A DNA stretch of 64,000 nucleotides, taken from positions 47,954,397 through 48,018,396 of the forward strand of contig CM028330.1 in NCBI GenBank assembly GCA_016647705.1, given 5' to 3'. Position 1 is the stretch's first letter; every line of letters begins with the position of its first letter. The position numbers were made by a program, and so were the translations under genes. Shown here piece after piece: positions 36,499 through 47,408 of this stretch. The notes beneath the pieces are model-generated. The model saw nothing but the letters and a program-made list of their open reading frames with translations. It made no database searches and was not told the DNA's origin. Origin of the DNA: Eucommia ulmoides. Its lineage: Eukaryota; Streptophyta; Magnoliopsida; Garryales; Eucommiaceae.

Positions 36499-39424
36499 CT
36501 AGGAAACCACAGCAATAACATCAGAAGCTCTTAGTGCTAGATAATCCGAACCATCACTGCTTTTGAATTCATTGCCCGCATACTTCGAGTACAAAACCGT
36601 GTTCCCTGGAGTAACAGAGAGCGGTTTCCTGTTCCCTTCCTCATCCAAAAGACCAGGCCCAACAGCAATCACCTGGTGGGATTAGATAACAGTATTTCAA
36701 AACACATGTCGAAAAATGAAGTAAAAATTTTAAGTCTAAAAGGGTTGTAATTGTTTTCTGCTTTTCATCGTTTCGAAAACTGCTGAATTTATACCACAAA
36801 GGATGTGGAAGAGATTAATCGTCAAATTATGTGTGAAGAAAAACCTCACCTCATGAGCTAACTTTTGGGATTGAGAAGGGGGCCCAGATTACAACTATGC
36901 GCTATTGGGCCACAAAGGTAGACTTGTTTGAGGGTTAGACAAGCCAGTCGACCAAAGACCCGATGTGTGAAAGGAACAAAGTTGAGCATATCTCACATCA
37001 AATGTGGAAGGAGCTAACCCAAGACCACCCTACACTCCTTTTCTCTCTCACACTACAGCGGTATCTGATCTCTTCTGCCCACCCAAAGTGCAGCACATTT
37101 TTTTTTTCGTTTTTATTAAGTTATTCCTGCAATTCTGGTGGACAATTCTGGTGGACGTTTGTGTTTTTTTGAACTGACAGAGAAATAAAAAAACATTTTG
37201 CAATTTTAAACCAAACACGCCCAGGGGATTGTTTTGTTCTAATCTGTTTATTACTAACTCAGACAATTTTCAGCATCCCTGGTCTTTGTTTACTAGTTTC
37301 AGATTGTAAATCAAACAAAAAATGACTTAGATGAGTTTGGAGAAGAGATTTCTTCTCTTACAGTGCCAAGAGAGGGTTTTTCTTTGCTTGCTTCTGTTAG
37401 CAACAAGCCTCCAGCTGTTTTTTCCTCTGCCTCGGCAACCTGTTTCCCAAAATTGAGACAGCAAAAGAAGAGGTTCAATTACTTCAGCAATTGAAGTACG
37501 TTTTGCATATGAAGGGTAAAATAGAAATTGACTCATTTTTCGAGTTAAGACATCGGGCTTTTAGAAGAATATAAACAGGGCGCACAGCCAAAAGCAATCT
37601 TCCATACTTCAGCAATAGAAAGCTGATTTCTAATTTTGCTTTTATGTACAAATTGCTCTCAAAAGATTGCAATCATAAGCTTATATATATATATATATAT
37701 ATATATATCCTTCACTTCTATTTGATGTATATGATGCTTGATTTCCATAATGATAAAGAGAGAAGTACCAAAAACCAACAGGAAAAACACACAAACCTTG
37801 ATCAAAACTCTGTCATTGAGCGGCTTCATATCCTTAATGTCATCCGTGTCAAGAATACCAACAATATCATCCTCTTTCAAAATAAGATGATTTGATCCAT
37901 TGAACTCCACCTCAGTCCCCGCATACTTGGAATAAACCACACGGCTACCACTCTAAACAACGAGGTAACAATCAGTAAGCAGGCTAAAAACCTCAACATG
38001 AGTACTTATGGGGGTAAAAAACATTACCTTTACGCTGATTTCCACCTCGTTCTTCCCGAATGAGCGACCCTCACCAATAGCAACAACCTCCCCTGCTTGA
38101 GGCTTTGTCTGGGCTGTTACAGGCAGTAAGATGCCGCCTACAGTCATTGACTCTGCTGTCTTGATTTTCACCAACACTCTGTCCCCCAACGGCTTGAGTG
38201 TAGTGTACTGGATAATAGATTAACAGCTCCGTAAATGAGCAACATTATACAAGATAAAAATTTAGGAAAAAAAAAACCAAAAAACAAAACATAATACTCC
38301 ACAATGACGCAAAATAAAGGATATTCAGTGCATGCAACAATCTTTTAGCACTAATTCATGTATACCGATTCACTGCATACGGAAAGTTTCAACAAGAGTA
38401 CATTTGGGTAAGGATTTACAGCAAAGGAATTTCAAATGTCTTGAGCAATTCACACTTAAATCTGGTAAATTGTACAACAAGTTAGCATGGAGCATAGTGT
38501 GACAAGTTCAAGCATTGATTGAGAAATTCTTACTTAACCTGTTAGCCAAAAACATATCACATCCCAATTAACACATAACAAGAAAGGAGGCTATTGGACC
38601 ATGACAATTAACAAACAAATACCAAAAAGAAACATATTCTTAACACCATCAGCTCTATATACATATAAAAATACCAACCCAAAATTTCTTGACGTTGCAT
38701 GAAAAAAATTGATCAACCCTTTATTGCATTGCATAAGTCTTATTACAGACGAAATAACATTACAATCAATGGAAAAGACTGTTCTTAGTCAGGTACACAA
38801 AATTTTGCGAAAAACCATCTCTTGACTTTGTTTTAGGCAAAGAAAAAGCTAAATCCTATTTAGTTTAAGGACAATTCAAAAACATAATATCAGTAAATAG
38901 GCAAACTCAAACTAACTAGAAAGAACAAAAACACCAAAAATATAACAGGCAAATTCACCCTCCAGTTACAAAGAAATTGCCAACAAAAGTATTCTCAAAC
39001 TTTGATAGGCCAAACACAAGTGGAAGGGCATTTAACATTAACTAATCACTATATTGGTAAACCGTCGCACATTCGCACTACATATTGAAGATCACTAGTG
39101 AAAGACATGGCATCAAAGCAAGTCACAAACAAACTGATTATTTTCTTCACAAGAACCACCAAGTTAATTTCTCACTCAATTATCCGATTCAATACATATT
39201 ACGATTCAAAAAATTGCAGGTAAATGGCAAGAAGCGTCGTATACCTTAGGAGCAACAGAAGTGGCGGCTTTGACTACAAGTCTACGGAAGGACCTACGGG
39301 AAAGACCACCTGGAATCATTTGTGTAAGGGACGAGCCCTTGAGGCTCGATGATGGTCTAAGCCCTTCAAAAGTAGGGAATCTCCTTGCAGACAATGTTGA
39401 TGCAATCAACTGAGTAGTTGCCAT
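36499..39424 (-). CDS. CPN20: Chloroplast 20-kDa co-chaperonin CPN20 (tandem Cpn10), five exons
   Basis: Coding exons on the minus strand: 39424-39245, 38207-38028, 37952-37797, 37439-37362 and 36672-36499; all joins GT-AG and phase 0; product 255 residues. Introns are 1037, 75, 357 and 689 bp. Exon 1 encodes a Ser/Arg-rich chloroplast transit peptide ([15 protein letters not shown]) up to about VVKAA. Two Cpn10 domains follow: residues about 61-155 ([14 protein letters not shown], mobile loop GGILLP at 84-89) and about 158-254 ([11 protein letters not shown], mobile loop GGLLLT at 182-187, end SDVIAVVS). In plants this double-domain protein caps the Cpn60 chaperonin in the stroma and helps fold Rubisco and other proteins. 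Length and layout fit the family (about 253 residues in Arabidopsis, from memory). The start at 39424 is chosen because an upstream in-frame ATG (39442) falls in a likely 5'UTR intron. No disruption seen. Confidence 0.95.
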
Positions 39425-39700
39425 TTCTCTGTCAAGAAGCAATCGAGATAATCATACGATTGGTAAGCGTAAGCGCATACAACGAAAAGAAAAAGAAATC
39501 CGATAGAAACGCAAAAATTTGAACCGTGGAATCGAAAAGAACACAGGGAACAGACCTCGTCCAACAATGGCAGACCTGGGAGTAAGCTGGGAAGATGATA
39601 TAGAGAGTTGAGAGAGATGACTGCGAGCAAATCGCCTTCAAGCTTTGTGGATTTGGTTATATGGAAATGGAGGTGAAAAGAGGCTAACAAGATGAGCTTC
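39425..39700 (-). promoter_or_regulatory. CPN20 5' UTR with a probable intron, and core promoter
   Basis: On the minus strand, GACGAG|GTCTGTTC (donor at 39555) and a T-rich tract ending TTGACAG|AGAAATG (acceptor at 39429) suggest a 127-bp leader intron just before the start codon. CT-rich leader sequence (CATCTCTCTCAACTCTC) lies at about 39595-39620. A weak TATA-like CCATATAACC is near 39655. Transcript data would settle the start site. Confidence 0.5.
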
Positions 39701-39708
39701 AAAACCCT

Positions 39709-39758
39709 AGAAGCTTCTGGAGGGGGGGTTTATGCAAAAGATAAGACACTTCTAGAAT
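39709..39758 (-). promoter_or_regulatory. Two heat-shock-element-like sites upstream of CPN20
   Basis: AGAAGCTTCTGGAG (39709-39722) has the GAAnnTTCnnGAA pattern with one mismatch in the third unit. CTTCTAGAAT (39749-39758) has TTCnnGAA. Both lie just upstream of the likely transcription start of a chaperonin gene, a family often heat-induced through heat-shock factors. Role inferred from motif and position only. A telo-box-like AAACCCTAG (39702-39710) overlaps the first site. Confidence 0.45.
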
Positions 39759-40007
39759 TTGTTTAATCTTGACGTAATTAACAAAGGTTTAGATTTTGAC
39801 CCCTTATAATTTGCAAATTTATTTGGGATCCCTCTTATTTATTTAGGTAATAACACAAAGAGCCTCTACTATTTTCATTGATTGGCAAAAGACCCCACAC
39901 TCAATAAATAATTAAAGGAATAAAAATGAAAATAAAAAGAAAAAATTACCCTTTTTAGTTGATTGTTAACATATTAATTATATTTTTATTAATTATTTAC
40001 ATAAAAA

Positions 40008-40052
<45 letters not shown>
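39759..40052. repeat. AT-rich spacer ending in a (TA)n microsatellite
   Basis: No gene. The last 42 bases (40011-40052) are pure TA repeats. Confidence 0.7.
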
Positions 40053-40055
<3 letters not shown>

Positions 40056-42336
40056 AAACAGGACGTACATAAGTTCTCTAGGCAGATCTCAACCGTTCTT
40101 TGTACCCCCCATAAAGAGCGGTCCAGATTAATCCATTAATCTAACCCTAATATCCTTAATTGAGAATCTCTCTCTCTACCTGATCTCTCTGTCTCACTAT
40201 CGCTCTCACTCTCACTCTCACTCTCGATCTCCATCCCTATCGCCACCCCCATCTCGATCTCAATCGCCATCGCATCCCCAGTCGTCACTGTCGAATCCGC
40301 CACCTCCGATATCACTGTCGCTCTCACAACTGATCTCGCTGCTCACCGTTGTTGCACTCACTGCTCCCGATCTTATTGTCGATTTGGTTCGAAATAGCCA
40401 GATCTGGACGGAGGTGGTCGAATTTGAAGGCAGTGAAGCTCAGCGATGGTTTGGATGGAGATGTCTGGCGGTGGTTGTGGCAAGGTCAGATATGGATGGC
40501 GATGCATCGCGATGGTCGAATTTGGGGGTAGTGAAGTTCATGGTGGTCGGATCTGGATGGCGATGGTCGGCAGTCGTTGGTCGGTGTTTGTTGAGGGTCT
40601 TGAGGGCGATGGTCACCGCCAACTGCTCATCGTCCTCAGTTAGACCTAGGGTTCTTATTTCAGTCATTCCATAGCGCAAACAAATTCTTTTCTCTTTCTT
40701 TCTTCCTCTATCACCATCAAGTAGTGCCATCGCTTCGTGATTTTCATGGAGATAAATCGTCAATCTATTTTCTCTTTAATTGGACCCAGAATCAACACCA
40801 TCGTCGTCGATGCTACTCACGTAACACTGTCGTCACCGTTGCTCACACAATACTGTGGTAATCGCTAAACATCTTCTTGGTTGATTTGGTAAGCTCAAAT
40901 ATCTTTGATAATTTTGTTGGTACTGTTATATAATTATATTGGTGTTGATTGATACCATGCTCTCTGTAATCCACAATTTTAGAGTTTACTTGATTTTCAA
41001 GTGTGCAGATAATATTGGTATTTTTTACATATTGTACTTACGAACATTATATTTATTGTTTAGTTAGCTAAGTTTATCCTCCCAACCCCAACACACTTAC
41101 ATGAATATGAGTTGCGTAAACTTCACTTGGCTACCTGGCAGTGAAACATTTTCTTTAGCATGGTTAATTATGTTGAGCAACACGTTTTTTTTTTGCGTGG
41201 TTTATATTCTCTTTATTGAATTTGTGAAAATATAAAAGGTTGTTTTTTAACCTTGAACAAAAGTTTATTTAGAGATTTTCTTTAAAAGCTAACATAAAAC
41301 TTGATTTTGGAGATTGGGATGGATGTAATTTGATTTGGGATTTTTGGATTGAGAATTTACAGGTTCGGGAATGATTGGATGAATGCAAGGTTAGATTTTG
41401 CTATGAAATGTGAGATAAGATGAAGAATAAGAATGAGAAAGTAGTTTTTGAAAAGAAAGGAAAATGATACTCCATTCATTACATGAAGAGTTGATTTTTC
41501 TGTTGGTGGTTCTTTTGAGGCTTTTGACTTTTGTGTTTGTGATTGAATTGAATAGGCATCTTGATGGTTGAAGGATAGACGTTTAATTGAATTTGGATGA
41601 GTATAGTTCGCTTTGGTAGGGTTGAAAATTTATAGGTTTTGGGATGATTGGATGAATGTTTGGATGAGTATTCCGGGCTCATTTGACGAAAACTGTTAGT
41701 TCAATTGCGTTCACTACACTATTGGGTAATGATTAGCTTAAAGTGTTCATGGGAGGTAATGTGCATGTGTGCATTTTCATGTTCATTAATTATCTATTTT
41801 TTTTTGAATTAGATTGTGTGAATTGAATTATTTTGTGGATATTGTGTACAATTACGATCATCGCTACATCATTTTAAGTCAATGAAAAAATCACTTGCAT
41901 TTATTTTAGTTGTTATATAGTTAGTTTTTCTATTTTAAACAATTTTACGAGGTGCACTTCTAATTGCTGAACTTAAATTTTCTGTAGAACTATGTTTTGA
42001 TTTTTGAATTATTAATTATTTCATTGCATATATGGTATATGGAGTATTGAAATAATGAGAATTGGATATGCAATACACGTTTATCGCTTTGATTTTGTTC
42101 GGTTTACCTCATTTTTAATTGTGGTATTATTTTAATAGCCAAATATCTGTGTTATTAAATACTGATTATGTTGTATTTACAATATATATTGTTTATTGGT
42201 GATGATATTTAAATGTTAATTATTGTTGATTTTTAATAAAATAGGTATAGAATGTTGTATAAACCTAAAATCATATCAATTTTTTTAGGTTCATTTTTTT
42301 TTAAGCCCGTGCCTTCAGGCACGGGTTATACGCTAG
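40053..42336 (+). mobile_element. Helitron (3' end certain, 5' end approximate)
   Basis: The 3' terminus is textbook: a perfect hairpin CCCGTGCC-TTCA-GGCACGGG (42307-42326), then TTATACG and CTAG (42333-42336) followed by T, the host base expected after insertion at an AT dinucleotide. The 5' end (TC...) could not be placed and is put just after the TA microsatellite. Inside is a GC-rich, gene-like block (40090-40760) with CACTCTCACTCT runs and repeats of GGATGG and CGATGG; I recognise no protein there. No Rep/helicase gene is present, so it is non-autonomous. Confidence 0.65.
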
Positions 42337-43081
42337 TATATATATATAAAATGTAACCGGATTTTTAAAATCCAGTTTAAAAAATAAAAACAAGAAAATT
42401 GGATTTTAGAAATCCGTTTATAGGTGTTCATATCCTATTTTTTTTTTTTTTAATTGAGGGTAAACCCGAATTTTTGAAATTTGGCTTCAAGGACACGGGC
42501 GAGGATGAGGCATCAGGGAACAGACAACATAGAAATGTGGGCCCACTTAAAAAGGAGATTGATGAAAAGGGGATGCCATGTCACGTAGAGAAGAATAATT
42601 GACCAAATAAATATTTTTTAAATAAAATAATTTCTAAAAATTAATATGTTTAAACTTCTTTACCAAACCCGAGTAAAACGCAGTCCCAAAATACGTTTTT
42701 ACTAAAAACACATTTTGAATATGAGTTTAAAAAAAAAAAAAAAATTGAAAACGCGATTGTGTAATGCATTTCTACGATTCAAAAACATCCCGCCCAAAAA
42801 CGCAGAAGAGGTTTGCGTTGCTTTAAAAATGCAGAAGAGGTTTGCGTTGCTTTAAAAATGCAGAAGACATCTGCGTTTTTAAAGTGAGAAAACAGACCCC
42901 ACCGTTCTTCTCCTTCTTCATTTGCGTTTCAATTTGCACAGTCACTCCCTTCGCTATTCGCCACTGCTCTGTCGCCATCACCGTCGTCATCGCCATGACC
43001 CACTCCTCTGGTCGTCATCTCCTTTCGATTAGGTAAACGTTTCATTTTTTATTTATTTTTGGTTTGTTTTCAGGTTTTTTT

Positions 43082-43144
<63 letters not shown>

Positions 43145-43870
43145 GAAATGTATGTGTGTATATATGGGGTTTCTTTTTCCATTTTTGATTTATTTTGCAT
43201 TTTTTCAATAATTTTTTTTTTTTTTTTTTTTATTTTTTGGAAATGTTGATCTCGGTCCTCCGTTGCCCATCTCGCACCTCCACTATTGTGTATCTCATTT
43301 TGGTTAGTAAACCATTTTTTTTTCTTTTTTCTTTTTTCAGTTTTTTCATAATGTAAATCTAGATCTATATATTTATGAAATTGTAAATTATTTATAATTT
43401 AGAAATGTTTTTTTTAATATGTGTGTGTATATTTTTTTTTTTTTTTTTCTTTTGGAAATGTAGATGTAGGTTTATTAAGTTTATGTTTATATATCGGTTT
43501 TAGTTAGAAATTTATGTTTTGATCTCAATTAGAAATTTCTCTTCTTTTTTTTTTTTTTTTTTTTCTTTTGGAAATGTAGATGTAGGTTTATTAGGTTTAT
43601 GTTTTTATATCGGTTTTAGTTAGAAATTTATGTTTCGATCTCAATTAGAAATTTTATTTTCGGTTTAAGAAGAAAATTTATTTATGTTTAGGTTTGTGTT
43701 TGCTAATTATTAACTATTTAGGTTTATTTGGTTTTAACGAATGATAATTAAGTTTAAAAGTTTTTATGAAGTTTTAATTGGCCAATTTAATTTTTTTTAA
43801 TAACATGATTGATAATCATAATAATACCTTACATGTTTTGTTTTGATTTGTGAAACTCTAATTGTTTGAA
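42337..43870. other. 5' flank or terminal region of the MULE, with simple repeats
   Basis: It contains inverted phrases ACCGGATTTTTAAAATCC and GGATTTTAGAAATCCGT (42356-42420), a short tandem duplication of GAAGAGGTTTGCGTTGCTTT (42805 and 42834), a (TA)n run (43084-43142) and poly-T runs. A duplicated phrase of about 80 bp (TTTTGGAAATGTAGATGTAGGTTTATTA) occurs at 43451 and 43565. No coding gene; it probably belongs to the element whose transposase follows. Confidence 0.45.
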
Positions 43871-43872
43871 AT

Positions 43873-45565
43873 GGAGAATGTTACATTATATTTGTGTTGG
43901 GTGGAAATATATTGGAAGGAACTGAGTTTGGGGTGTCGTATAGTATGTCTGCGGTCAAATAGTTAGATATTTGTCGGGGGATTACGTTAAACGAATTGAT
44001 TGTGATGTTACGACCTTATATCCTCGAGGATGGAGATAATGGAACTTTAAAGTTAAAGTGTAGGTTGCCGATAGCTACTATTAGTCTTGGGAATTATAGA
44101 CACGTGTTGTTTTCAATCGGTGACGATGCGACATTAGACCATGTGCTTCAGTTACCTCTGAAGGTGCCCTCACTGCTTGGTGTTGAGGTGTATGTTGAGG
44201 TAGAGCGAGCTTTTGATCACACTCCAATATTTTCTTCCCAACCTGGTCCAGTTACACTTACCGATCGCCCAACATTCCCGAAGAATATTATCCCCATACA
44301 GTGATTGATCATAATGCAGGCACCAGTTCTGTCGTTCCACGTCAGCATCATTCGCTAATTAGCCCATCGCACGACAACAATTGCAGTAGGTATGATGGGA
44401 ACGTGGAGGGTGGGACGAATACAATTGATAATTTCCATGATGTCGAACAGACAAAGTTAGATAGTGCTTTTGCATCAGAGGAAAAGAGAATGGTGGAGAT
44501 GAAAATGAAGATATGGATGTCGAGCTGATAAGCCAAAGGAGTAAACAGTTACCATTACACAGAGTTTCTTTATTCTATAATCAGTTAGAATTGGGTGATG
44601 ATGATGACATAGCAAAGTATGAGCCAAAGTTGCGAAAGAATTTTTGGACCCCAAAAATGGACAAATTCAATTGTGGCATGGTCTTTAAGGACAAGAAATA
44701 TGTTCAGAATGACGTGAAGTATTACCATGTTATGAAAAATAAAGAGTATTATGTGGTGGAGACGAACCTTAAAGTTTGGTCGATTAAATGCAAGCATGGT
44801 TGCGGGTGGAGGATAAAGGGCGAGTCTAAAAAAGAGTCACTGAATGTTCCAAATTATGCAGTATAACAGGAGACACACGTGTTTCTACAATCATACGGCC
44901 TTGGATCATGGAAACTTGAATTGGGTGTAATTTCTGACATGATACTTGGATAGGTCAAAGAGGATCCAGAAGTGAAGATATGTGTTATCATTGCGTTTGT
45001 GAAAGAGTCTCGGGGGTTTACTATCTCCTACCGAAAGGCTTGGTTGACTAGATCTAAAGCCATGGAAACCTTGTTCGGCGACTAGGAAGAATCGTATTGA
45101 AAGTTACCAAAATTCATGTCAGAGTTGTAGTACTTTAATCCTGGGATGATAGTCGAATAGAGTATCGTTCCAACCACTCAAGCTGGTTATTCGACATTCG
45201 ACATGGTATTTTTGGGCATTCCAACCTTCTGTGGTCGGATGAAGATATTGTCGACCTGTCCTTACGATTGACGGGACCCATATGTACAGTACGTACGAGA
45301 GAAAAATCTTGATCGCTATTGGGATGACACCGTCCAATAAGTGTTATCATATGGCATCTACGGTGGTACTAACGGAGGACCACCACTATTGGTCCTGGTT
45401 TATTTTGATGTTGAAGCGCCATATTGTTAAAGATCATCCGGAGGTCACATTGATATCTGACAAACACACTGACATTATTAGTGCCGTCAGAACTTTATAG
45501 CTTAATCAACCGAATGAGCCTGCTCGGTATCATCGATTTTGTCTGCGGCATCTGATAGGTAAAAT
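43873..45565 (+). pseudogene. MuDR-type MULE transposase pseudogene (3' truncated)
   Basis: In-frame pieces follow the order of plant MULE transposases. The N-terminal region (GTEFGVSYSMSAVK-stop-LDICRGITLNELI, then 43996-44301 with LKCRLPIATI) resembles the PB1-like N-terminus of MuDR proteins. The MuDR zinc/DNA-binding region follows (44513-44863: FNCGMVFKDKKY, IKCKHGCGWRIKGES). Then a decayed stretch, including FWAFQPSVVG, leads to the catalytic core: first Asp in LTIDGTHMYSTYERK (45266-45310) and second Asp in LISDKHTDIISAVRTL (45451-45497). TAG at 43960 and 45498 look like former CAG codons. The frame ends at RFCLRHLIG with a likely splice donor at 45558. The third catalytic residue is lost because an Athila-like LTR begins at about 45650. 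Confidence 0.85.
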
Positions 45566-45649
45566 TTATCTATCTATTTTCAAATCGAATTTGGTAGTTT
45601 TTGAGTATTCTTGTAATATTTTAATTCATTTTTATTTATTTTTGTTCAA

Positions 45650-46850
45650 AGTAGGGGTTAGGAATAAAAACAGTCAAAAAACGAGAAAATCGGTGAAAAA
45701 ATGATGAAGTATTAAAGCAGCAATTTCACTGCTGCAAGGGTGAAACAACAAAGAGTTAAAATGTTTCTGATTGCTCACCGCTGTAGCGGTAAAAGGGTAG
45801 AAAGCCTACCGACATGCCCACCGCTGCAGTGGTCAATGGCCAGCTATTTTAGATATTTTCTAGATATTTTTGTTTTTGTTCCTGATCCGTTCCTACTTCT
45901 CTTAGAACACATTGGGAGTGTTTTTGAGTGTTCTAAAAAGTTCTCAACCAACCAAAGAGGAAGAACACAATTGGAGAAGAGGAAACAAGATCGGAGCGAT
46001 TTTTACGAACGTCACCTTCAGATAACGGCTAATCTCTCTTGTTTCTCTCTTTATTCTTAACTCGTTTTGGGTTGTTTGATTATGTATATATGGATTATTG
46101 TTGAATATATGGTTATGGCCAAGATCTAAATACTAATTATCTATGGGATTGATGTAGATTACTAATATACAATGTTTGAGTAAATCATGTTTCGTTAACG
46201 GTTGTTTATCTTTATTCGATAGTGTTTACTGTTCTTTTACCTCTATAATACATTTGTTATGATATTGTGGTTGATTTGAGAATACGGGGCTTGACACTTG
46301 GGAAAGATAACCTCGAATTCGGACTATGGTTTAAACATAACACGACGATCTAATGACTTGGGAGGGTATTAGAAAGTGTGCAATCCGTGAGGTTGGGGCG
46401 AGATTCATGTGTCCAAGTGTCGTATAGACGCTCGAGGAGGACTTTGGCATTGACGCGAAGTCGTATATTCATTCAATTTACACTTAGGAGAGGTAGTGAG
46501 TGAGTTTTCGATACCTAGATTGTCGGATAATTTGAATATCGTTAATGTAAACTAGATTGGATCAAACACATACAAGTAAACGAAGTTAATCCCTAAATAA
46601 TTTATTCCCATATAATCTATTTAGTATTATAGTTTAATTAATTGTTAATTTAATATATTATTTATAAAAATAAAAATCCAATTTTTATCGCCTAAATAAA
46701 GTTCGGTTATGATAATCGCGGTATTCAGCGATAATTTAATCCAATCCCTGTGAATATGATAGCCAATCTCATTCAATATTCTATAAAACTTGACTCATAC
46801 ACTTGCGGTGAAAGTAGCGACGTAATATTTCGCTACTAAGTTTTTGGCGC
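45650..46850 (+). mobile_element. 5' LTR of an Athila/Tat-like Gypsy element
   Basis: The end is marked by TTTTTGGCGCCGTTGTTGGGGA (46842-46863), the primer-binding site form typical of plant Athila/Tat Gypsy elements. Upstream are phrases usual in these LTRs: CACCGCTGTAGCGG / CCGCTGCAGTGG (45776-45833) and CTTGCGGTGAAAGTAGCGACG. The left edge is approximate, near the break in the MULE. Confidence 0.65.
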
Positions 46851-47408
46851 CGTTGTTGGGGATTGATTTTTAGATTGTTGTTGATATTGTAAGTAAATAA
46901 CTTGATTTTAATTTAGGCATTTATTTTATTTTTAATTTTTGTTTTTAGTTTTCTTTTTTTTTAAGGGTACTTGAAGATGTCTTATCAATAAGTATTGTTA
47001 CATTTCTTTCAACGAGATTATGAGCCGTTTTATTGTGGTTGGGATCGAAACAAAGAGTTGGTTATTCGGTTTCCAAACCATCGTTTCTCGAGGGAGTGTC
47101 AACTACTGAACTTCTTCGATGGGTTACTAGTCACAACAAGAAATTGGGTTGAAGGAGTCATTCCAACAGTAATTTTTTCATAACCAACATTTATCCATTT
47201 CATCCGACATTTCCAATCAACTTATTTGCAACAATATTTCCATCCAGCATTTCAACCAACAAGTTCGCAACCAACATCATAAGCAACAGATAGCCTAACT
47301 CCACGTGAACTGACCCGTGAGACAAAAAATCATCAATCTCAATACTCACATCAAAATTTTCAACAATCATATAAACGCTTTATAAATATTACCACAATCC
47401 AACGTCAA
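46851..47408 (+). pseudogene. Start of an Athila/Tat-like Gypsy body (truncated)
   Basis: After the PBS, a run of 62 codons (46995-47183) reads MLHFFQRDYEPFYCGWDRNK and then, in another frame, a Gln-rich stretch (FQPTSSQPTSQ, LTPRELTRETKNHQSQ) like the low-complexity part of such gag proteins. Homology to any specific gag domain is not secure. The sequence breaks at 47408, and 47158-47408 is repeated at 52494-52748. Confidence 0.45.
47158..47408 (+). repeat. Direct duplicate, left copy (251 bp)
   Basis: From TCATTCCAACAGTAATTTT to CCAACGTCAAATAATA it matches 52494-52748 at about 95% by eye. This copy is continuous with the Athila-like body to its left. The two copies bracket the permuted Gypsy structure. 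Confidence 0.85.

Noticed and set aside
37659-38189. Two separate small minus-strand proteins resembling GroES
   Set aside because: They are exons 2 and 3 of the spliced CPN20 gene read through into introns.
40136-40327. Ser-Glu repeat protein (minus strand)
   Set aside because: Translation of a CACTCT simple repeat; no other support.
42139-42345. The CCCGTGCC hairpin as a transcription terminator
   Set aside because: The hairpin plus CTAG|T arrangement in plant DNA is diagnostic of a Helitron end.
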